A DNA stretch of 64,000 nucleotides from Chionoecetes opilio (Eukaryota; Arthropoda; Malacostraca; Decapoda; Majidae): the NCBI GenBank assembly GCA_016584305.1, contig JACEEZ010020261.1:1-64000 (forward strand), read 5' to 3'. Every line of letters starts with the position of its first letter. Position 1 is the first letter of the stretch. Shown here in pieces: positions 56,960 through 64,000 of this stretch. Under the pieces are notes generated by a model. The model saw only the letters and a program-made list of their open reading frames with translations. It was not told where the DNA came from and ran no database searches. A program made the translations under genes and the position numbers.

Positions 56960-57880
56960 GATTGATTATAGTTTTAAGGCGCCGCAACTGCGGGGTTATT
57001 GACGCCTGCTTACATAAGATACATGAAAAGTAAAACTAAAAAACTAAATTTAAGATATAATTAAAATATTTAAAATAACGAAATACATAAAAGAACAAGA
57101 GTACATTACAAACAATAAGAAGTTAATATTAAAAACATCATAACTTGTTGAGAAGGCCAGCCTTCTCAATAAATGTATGGACTTCATGTCCCGGAGAGAA
57201 ACACCTCTCTCCCAATGCCAGGGAGAGACGGTAAGCACCGTCCGACCCGCGACACCGGGACAAAAATTGCACACGTAGGTCCCCAAGACTGGGACACTCG
57301 ACCAGCAAGTGCCGCACAGTTAAGGGGACCAAACAATCATCACAGTAAGGAGGGTGGCCCCCCTCCATGAGGAACCCATGAGTATATAGTGTGTGACCAA
57401 TACGCAATCGTGCCAAGGCAGTCTCCCATCTCCGGGAGAGACCGCAGTAGCTCCAGTCCTCGATACTTTGGCGGATGGCGCGCAGTTTATTTTGCCCTAT
57501 AGTAATCCAACGTTCCTGCCAACTGTTGTGAACTGATCTATGGATTGCCGAGCGCAGGTCCGTAGCCGGCACTGCAAAATGTGATAGAGCTGGTCTTCTA
57601 GCTGCAGCTTTTGCCAAGGCATCAGGTTCCTTATTACCGGCAACACCTACATGTGCCGGTACCCAACAAAAGCTGACCGTCCGGCCTCGCTTCTTGAGCA
57701 GATAAAGCCATTCCAGGATGGCATTGACCAGCGGATGGGGAGAGTTAAAATTACATAGTGATTGAAGAGCACTACAAGAATCACTAAAAATTGTAAAAGA
57801 AACATCCGGAAGGGTAAAAATAAGCATGAGAGCATATAAAATAGCACTTATTTCAGCCGATGACTTCGACTTCGACTTCG
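56960..57880 (-). pseudogene. I/Jockey-like LINE, 5'-truncated, D4 copy
   Basis: The intact frame 57,138-57,941 holds the C-terminal RNase H and zinc tail. In its 267 codons, E30 (SAEISAIL), D54 (FSDSCSALQSL), H97 (WVPAHVG) and D107 (NKEPDALA) are the expected active-site residues. The first Asp of RNase H is lost because LINE homology begins only at about residue 29. RLRIGHT (178-184) and a C200-C203-H211-C216 finger follow. The first 28 residues come from the flanking R repeat and a CGACTT triplication, so the true protein is not encoded. The 3' UTR ends with TTAAGGCGCC-type sequence (complement) and ATCA repeats at 56,950-56,968. Confidence 0.85.
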
Positions 57881-57884
57881 GAAG

Positions 57885-57996
57885 ATGCACAATTGGTATT
57901 GAGATCATTTTTACGTCTGTAGGACAATAAAACTCGACCAAATTTGTGGCAGCTTAAAAATGTCAGAACACTACCTTTATGGGGAGTTTTCTAATA
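57885..57996 (+). repeat. Repeat R fragment left of the MITE
   Basis: Matches 36,066-36,167: TTGGTATTGAGAT.ATTTTTACG through CAGCTTAAAAATGTCAGAAC to CTACCTTTAT, where the MITE starts. Confidence 0.8.
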
Positions 57997-59091
57997 AGCT
58001 CACGCTCAAGCCTGTCTCTCAGGCTCTCACATCCTCAGCACTTTCAGGCTGAATGATCTATCATTTACCGTAAATTCTCTGTACTTCTTTGGGACATCAG
58101 AATTACCCTTCAATACAACAACTGAAACAGTTCTTAATAAAAAATGTAGTTTATCATTTTATTTGTCTGCACTTGGTGAAAATATTGGCAAAACAATTGA
58201 ATATTTGAAAACTCAATCTTTAAAAATCGTCTTTTCATAAAAAAACACAAGTTCAAGCAGAATGAGGCTTCAGGAAATATCTACTTGTATGTAAGCATTC
58301 ACTGAGTACCTGTTTTGGGTGTATATGTCTCTCTTGCGACGAACATTTAACCAAGAAGTAATTTAAGTGCTTGGCACCTCAACGAACAGTCCGGGATGGA
58401 AGACAGTTGAGAGCGTTTGTTTACTATTTCCGTCTCGAAAGACGAAAGTCTCCTTTATGTGGGAAACGGTATGTGGGAGCGGATGCCACGAATATTCCAG
58501 TAGAGGATAGAGAGTGTGATGAGATAAGCGGGTGATAATAGTTAGGATGACAGTTTCTGGTATTGAGGAGTTAGGAGTATCAGAGATTTGAGCTGTGAGG
58601 TAAGGAGCGGGGGCGCTGTGCTGAGTTCCTACCCATGTGGTGTCTACAGGAAAGTGGATGATAACAGATCCTGCCGGCGGGATGGTTTCTGTGGAGATGC
58701 TGAACGCCACACTCTGTTTTGGTTAAATGTTCGTCGCAAGACAGACAGACACACCCAAAACAGGTACTCAGTGAATGCTTACATACAAGTAGATATTTCC
58801 TGAAGCCTCATTCTGCTTGAACTTGCGTTTTTTTATGAAAAGACGATTTTTAAAGATTGAGTTTTCAAATATTCAATTGTTTTGCCAATATTTTCACCAA
58901 GTGCAGACAAATAAAATGATAAACTACATTTTTTATTAAGAACTGTTTCAGTTGTTGTATTGAAGGGTAATTCTGATATGTCCCAAAGAAGTACAGGGAA
59001 TTTACGGTAAATGATAGATCATTCAGCCTGAAAGTGCTGAGCATGTGAGATGCGCGAGGGACATCTGGCGGCTTAGCTTTGAAAACTCCCC
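57997..59091. mobile_element. Foldback MITE with about 360-bp inverted arms (best copy)
   Basis: Begins GGGGAGTTTT and ends AAAACTCCCC. Arms 57,997-58,357 and 58,719-59,091 are near-perfect reverse complements apart from the outermost 60 bases. The 0.36-kb centre is non-coding. The uninterrupted R copy at 36,162-36,177 reads CTTTATTGCG where this copy reads CTTTAT-element-ATTGCG, giving an apparent 2-bp AT duplication. The transposase family that moves it is not evident. Confidence 0.85.
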
Positions 59092-59740
59092 ATTGCGTTA
59101 CCCAATTTTTTACCATGAAACTATTGACCCTAGACCAAAAATGGCATGAATACTTTTTGTTAAGCTCAACGAGATCTACCCTAAACATCTATCCGTTTCT
59201 TTTTTGCTAATACAGATATTTAGATATAACAGTTTATATATTTAGCGCCTCCTTGTGCCGTTCAATGACCAGCAGCTTATTGATGCACCATACATCTATC
59301 TTTTATCCGTCTAACATATTGTTATGTCTTGATGGAGAGCGTGTCTGCAGGAATCGTATTCGACTTTGAAAAATGTACATTTCTTATTCGCAAGAGTTTT
59401 ACGCATGTATGCAATTTTCCCTTGATTTCTGGATTTTTTTTCTCGGGTAATATGCCTTAAAAACAAACTTCTTTCGATCAATTATCAATGGAATTCAAAT
59501 CTGCTTATACCACAGGGAAGCCTGTTGAAATCTGGATTTTTTGCACTCCGTAACGTTTTCTTATAGCTAATACGGTTCGTGAGATATTATGGAAACATTG
59601 CTTCCCCCCATTTTCCGCAGCCTCGTACTGATACATTCCACGGCTAAAGTTTTTTTTTTTTTACCGAACAAACGCGCTTCAGTCTCTCAGTATCCGTCTC
59701 GGAGACTAGACGTACGCGTGCGAGCGAGCTCTCTTGGGGC
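59092..59740 (+). repeat. Repeat R, 3' part, right of the MITE
   Basis: Continues R from TTGCGTTACCCAATTTTTTA and matches 36,167-36,860 and 40-660. Confidence 0.8.
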
Positions 59741-59759
59741 GAATTTTGGTGAGGAAGCC

Positions 59760-59779
59760 GCAAGAAGCCGGCTTCTTGC
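59760..59779. repeat. Perfect 20-bp palindrome
   Basis: GCAAGAAGCC abuts GGCTTCTTGC. A near copy, AAAAAGCCGGCTTCTTGCGG, lies near 62,324. The surrounding 59,735-59,785 and 62,298-62,345 are also similar (AATTTTGGTGAGGAA against AATTTTTGGGTGGGGAA). Confidence 0.85.
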
Positions 59780-60639
59780 AGCTTGCATTTCTGTTAACTC
59801 GAGGCACTTTTAAGTCTCCCTGCAAACCGTTTATATCAGACTGTGATCTAACTAGGAAATAGACGTCCACACTAAAGATGTGGAACGTGTCCAAGCTCGC
59901 ACAGGCTAAAGTCAACTTTTTAAATACCCTCACCTTAATAATACTTCTATGCACTCAAGACTTTGCCCCCATTCGTGGAGTAAACATTTTACAAGCCTAT
60001 AGAAAAATAACCCCTACCTATCTTATATATCAAAAAACAGCTGTTTCTCGTTAATCCCACTTTTAAAGGGTTGTGTAAAAAAAAATTTGTAAGTCGTAGT
60101 TTTTTTAAATCTCATATATTCGGCCTTTTGTTTAATATCCCCCGTGATACCAGGGTCGATGTGGGGGGAGGGGTCCGCCGTGAATTTTAAAATTTGCATC
60201 TAGGGGTCATGAATAATTTATATTTTTTTTATATGTTACCCTTTGTTTTCACATGAAATTTTAAAGCCGATCAGATAAAAAAAGACATTAAAAAAATAAA
60301 AACCCTATTTTGTCTTTTTTTTGATAAAATTTTTGAATTGCATCCCCTCAGCCTTTTTTTGACCGATTTCCTTGTGACATAACATAGATAAATTCTTTTT
60401 ATTCTAAAAATTTGTTCTGAAAAAAGTTAAAAATTTTTTAAAAATGTTAAATGCCCTCGCTATGGGCATTTAAAAAATGTCCGCTAAAAAAAAATTTCCC
60501 CCAAATTCAAAACCCAAAAAGGATGGGTGTTGCCATAGACCATATAACCCAAAATTCGTTATTAAAATGTTTGTTTCATATTGTCAGGGCGGACCTCCCT
60601 TAAATCTTTCATTTTTTAAAATTTGTTCCCCCCACTTTT
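59780..60639. other. No gene recognised
   Basis: AT-rich. The minus-strand frame 59,706-59,954 and the plus frame 60,477-60,737 match nothing I know. Confidence 0.45.
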
Positions 60640-61110
60640 TTTTTAAGTTACATTCTGGTTTCTTAAAAATGTTTGGGAATATAACTCACCACAGAGTTAT
60701 ATACCTAGAAGCGAGCCCGCATCCCGTTGTATTGTGACGGTGACGCCCCGCCGCGGGGACCATCTGGCTTATAAAAACCTTTTTCCCAACTATTTTCCGA
60801 CCCCCCATTTGATTTGAAAAGAAACTAGTCACCACGCTCCTGATAAAATTTTTGGATCATATTACAAAAATCTGCAACAATAATGTAAATTATACGAAAA
60901 TGAGGGCAAATAAAGTAGCGCAAAAACTTTGTTTTTTCAACTCCTTATGGCAGCTATTTATCCTTGTATATTATTTTAAAAACAGGGTTCCGAATCTACT
61001 ACCACTTGCCTGATTAGGGGGGTCTAGGATACTTGCCGATGGGACACTATCTAGAGCAGTGGTCTTAACCTGGGTACCTGTACCCCCGGGTACGAAACCT
61101 TACCCCTGGG
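60640..61110 (+). repeat. Dispersed repeat, second copy of 7,860-8,330
   Basis: Same landmarks as listed there, in plus orientation, running into a hAT-like GAGCAGTGGTCTTAACCTGG end at 61,053 that also matches 37,235. Confidence 0.75.
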
Positions 61111-62098
61111 GTACGAGACATCTGACCAAAATAATTCAATGTCATTTTTTAAAAAGGAAGCGGAAATATATTTATAATTATTTTGGTCGTCACAAAATTT
61201 TTTAACCCCCTGGAGTCCAAAGGGTTCTCTTTAAAGCATACTACAATATCTTGTACAATAATTAGTTCCGTCATATGTCTTTTCTTATTTTTCCCGTTTG
61301 TACAAGTTCTATACTCGTGTGGTAGTGTTCATGTGTCGTTGGTCAGCACTAGCCACTGCCCCCAAAAAATCAGCACCGGGCTGCAGCCCAATGTGGCCCC
61401 AAATCTGGGCCCCGGGCAGCCGTCGTGAAGGTCTGCCGCTCTCGCCCCAAAACCCGGGTTGTGAACTTTTGTAGCCCACATTTCTATGCAGGGCCCCCCC
61501 CAAAATTATCGTATTTTCAGATAGATTATCGTACAACCTTAGCAAAAATAAATAGTCGTGATAACATTACATCATTGAATTCAGCATTCCACATAAAATT
61601 TTTCTCTTTTCACCAAAATATATAATAAATCATAAACCCCAAAATTCCTTTTAATTTTTTTTTTTTCCAAAAAAAAATGAAATTTTTTTTTTATATTTTT
61701 AGTAACACATAATGACTCAAAAAAAGTGAACTCGGAACTCTACATAGCTACCACCTAAAAAGAAAAAGGAATTCCTTTTTCCTCCTCTATTCTTTTATCC
61801 CCTGTGTCACTGGGGCTTATTTGATAGTGTTCATTGTCATCGACATTTTATAATATCATTTGGGGATAAAAAGAAACACAACTCCCTTTTCCCCTTACAC
61901 ACGCGCGCTGGAAGAAACCAAGTAGGGTTTCCGTCAAAGTCAGTTTCTTACCTTTGTCTTGGAAAGGTTTAACCCTTGCTAAATACCCTCTCAAAATCTG
62001 CTTCTAAGCGGAAGAAACGCCCCAAAATCCATGTCATGAAAAGGCCCAAAAAGTAAAACTAAAAACCTCTCTCTTTTCTCTCTCGCGGAATTTGACAG
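61111..62098. other. Unassigned after the hAT-like end
   Basis: A few tens of bases continue the 37-kb hAT-like similarity (CATCTGACCAAAATAATTCA). Beyond that no family is recognised. Homopolymer inflation returns from about 61,600. Confidence 0.4.
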
Positions 62099-62124
62099 TT
62101 TTTTTTTTTTTTTTTTTTTTTTTT
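62099..62124. repeat. T26 homopolymer
   Basis: 26 consecutive T residues. Could be the complement of a retroposed poly-A tail, but no target duplication is seen. Confidence 0.9.
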
Positions 62125-62819
62125 GCGATGAAAATCTTTGTAGACTTTATAATGTACTTATATTTTGGTAAATTATCGTATTTTCGTGTACGATTCCAAC
62201 CATGCACGACATCTGGGATGTAAAATTATCGTCCCAAAATCGAAAATTATCGTCGTTACAACCCCTGCTCTACCCAACGCATAGTTAAGGGCAAATTTTT
62301 GGGTGGGGAAAACCCGTAAAAAGCCGGCTTCTTGCGGCTTCTCCCCGCTTTCGTCCCTCGCCAGAACGGCTGACAGTTGTCGAGGCTCGCCCGCTCGGCG
62401 TCACAGCTGATATTGTAAACATAAAAACCACACAAGAAAAAGTTACCGTCGAATGAAACCATTAAAACTTACGATACTGACGACGATATTGTGAATGGAT
62501 CACAACCATACCCTTTCACTTAATTTTTTTTTTGCTCCAAAAACCCAAGGACTATTAATGGGGAAAGGGTAAAGGGGCGGGCCCCTACGGCTCATAGGGG
62601 GCTGGCTTCGAGTTCCAATTAGTGTTATTTTTTTTAAACTGTGCCCCTGAAAGGCGGGGGTCGGGTATAAGGGGGTTTTCTTAACGGGCCATCATTGGCG
62701 CCATGCCCGGATTTTCCGTTTTGGGGGTTTGGGTGATTTTTGGGTTTGGTTTATATTTTGCTTGGAAGATGGGGGGGTGTTTTTTTTTCATTTTTGGGCT
62801 AATTTTTGGCTTAAAATTT

Positions 62820-62885
62820 TTTCTCTTCTCTCTCTCTCTTCTCTCTTCTCCCTCTCTCTTCTCTCTCTCTCTCTTCTCTCTCTCT

Positions 62886-62917
<32 letters not shown>

Positions 62918-62918
62918 A
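62820..62918. repeat. CT microsatellite
   Basis: CTCTCT runs broken by TT, about 100 bases. Confidence 0.9.
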
Positions 62919-64000
62919 AATTTTTTATGAAATTCTTTGGGTTTTGGGGACTCAACAATACTTTTCTCAATTTTATTTTTTAGCGTTTTAAAAACTGCAA
63001 AATATTGCAGCTAAACTAGCTTTTTGGAGGGCTAAAAAAAGGATCACGTTATCCTATCAAAAAGATTAAAAGGGGGTTACAATTAAAGACTTTTTTAAAA
63101 AAATGTTTCGCTTTTTAAGGCTTTCAATGGGTTGTACCCGGGAGTGGTATCTAGTTTTCCTTGTCAGGGAAAATACACCCAGTCAAAAGGCACTAAAAGA
63201 TTTTTTATGTGCCAAGAGCCAGAACAGACTGGTGCCAGACCCATCACTGTACAAACCAAAAATAGGGAAACATTTGCCTTCTGCATCTTTAATTAGGGAA
63301 GTTACACTTTTAAGTCTTGACTTATAAATTTTATTTTTAAAATTGACCCTAAGGAATATATTTTTTTCCCCCATATAAAAATAGCTTGCAATGTTATTAG
63401 TAGTTTTTTTAAAGATATTTAAAGTGACTTTTAGTTTTTAATGTTTAATGTTATAATATTTTCCCTTTAATGTTTCGTTTAACTTTCTTTTTTTTGTATT
63501 TTTTTTATTTGCGCGACTTTCACTTTCATTTTTGTTATATTGCTAGAACTCTGTGATTAAGTTTGAAGTAAAACCTTTTTTTCTGGAAATAAGATATTTT
63601 TTATTTTTTTTCCCCCCCTCTCACTCCTTCTCTAGTGTCTTCTCCTTCATCTTGGGGCAGATAACCTTCATGAAACCCGGGCAATAAAACCGGGAAACAT
63701 AGACTGTGTTACTTTTTGCAGATTAAAACCCTTGCCATAAAAAGGAAATAGAGACAGACAGCATTATGAGTGTTTGTTATACATGACAATAACATGTTCT
63801 AGTTTCTCCAAAATTTTTTCCCGATTTTTTGCCACCTTTATAGTAAACAGGCTAAATTACAAGGAAATGCAAAATAATAAAAAAATTTTTTGTTGAGTGT
63901 ACCTAAAGAATTTTATAAGGAAAGAAAAAATTAATAACACAAAAATCCAACTATCACTAAAATAAAAAAATATTTAAACCTCAATTTTAATGCAAAAGGG
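62919..64000. other. No gene recognised to the window end
   Basis: AT-rich with long homopolymers. The plus frame at 63,103-63,327 is open but matches no family. Confidence 0.45.

Larger units (their letters stand above)
54110..58930 (-). repeat. Block D4: clean counterpart of D3
   Basis: Opposite orientation to D2. From right to left: MITE, R fragment, 5'-truncated LINE, conserved flank with hairpin, Harbinger piece and the 42.5-kb repeat arm. It is the best-preserved copy of the LINE 3' end, the hairpin and the Harbinger 5' ends. Confidence 0.8.

Noticed and set aside
62570..62630. TTCGAGTTCC near 62,610 suggesting a tRNA T-arm
   Set aside because: No acceptor or anticodon stems can be paired around it.

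Overview
This is eukaryotic, repeat-dominated DNA, most likely from an arthropod genome. A decapod crustacean is my best guess, but nothing here proves it. The reasons are non-LTR retrotransposons of the RNase H-bearing I/Jockey type and of CR1/L2 type, a degenerate Gypsy-like Gag-protease, PIF/Harbinger debris with MADF and transposase fragments, foldback MITEs, abundant microsatellites, and no operons. I find no ordinary host gene with confidence and no RNA gene. Almost every reading frame is broken by small indels, and some apparent frames open on non-ATG codons.

Layout. 1-9.9 kb: a piece of a dispersed repeat (called R here), two arrays of a 26-bp minisatellite, a minus-strand Gypsy-like gag-protease pseudogene with a primer-binding-site-like sequence, and a repeat shared in opposite orientation with 60.6-61.1 kb. 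9.9-36 kb: two tandem versions of one block, D1 (about 9.9-19.0 kb) and D2 (about 19.8-35.9 kb). Each carries, in order, a foldback MITE, a GT tract, an I/Jockey-like LINE, a flank with a hairpin, a Harbinger deletion derivative, a 31-bp minisatellite and a tandem repeat with poly-G tracts. D2 has two extra stretches (27.0-29.45 kb and 30.3-34.07 kb), and the second contains a CR1/L2-like LINE. 36-42.4 kb: a long copy of R, hAT-like termini, and a 3.9-kb foldback structure with about 600-bp arms. 42,421 is a single N. 42.4-49 kb: an interrupted inverted repeat. Its left side carries the window's longest convincing reading frame (43,283-44,179), a conserved repeat-associated protein of unknown function. 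48.8-59.1 kb: a second tandem pair, D3 and D4, in the opposite orientation, with the same MITE, LINE, flank and Harbinger parts. 59.1-64 kb: R again, then mostly unassigned AT-rich DNA.

The main structural observation is that in each tandem pair one copy is clean (D2, D4) and its neighbour (D1, D3) looks smeared: bases are replaced by copies of their neighbours and homopolymers are inflated. D1 shares D2's junctions and D3 shares D4's. I read this as uncorrected long-read sequence or an alternative haplotype placed next to its clean counterpart. This should be excluded before any biological interpretation of the duplications.

The genes do not form a pathway. They are remnants of several independent mobile elements nested in one another. 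The best biological leads are the 298-residue repeat-associated protein, the Harbinger derivative that joins MADF and transposase 5' ends tail to tail, the MITE with 360-bp inverted arms and a visible empty site, and a 43-nt near-perfect hairpin.
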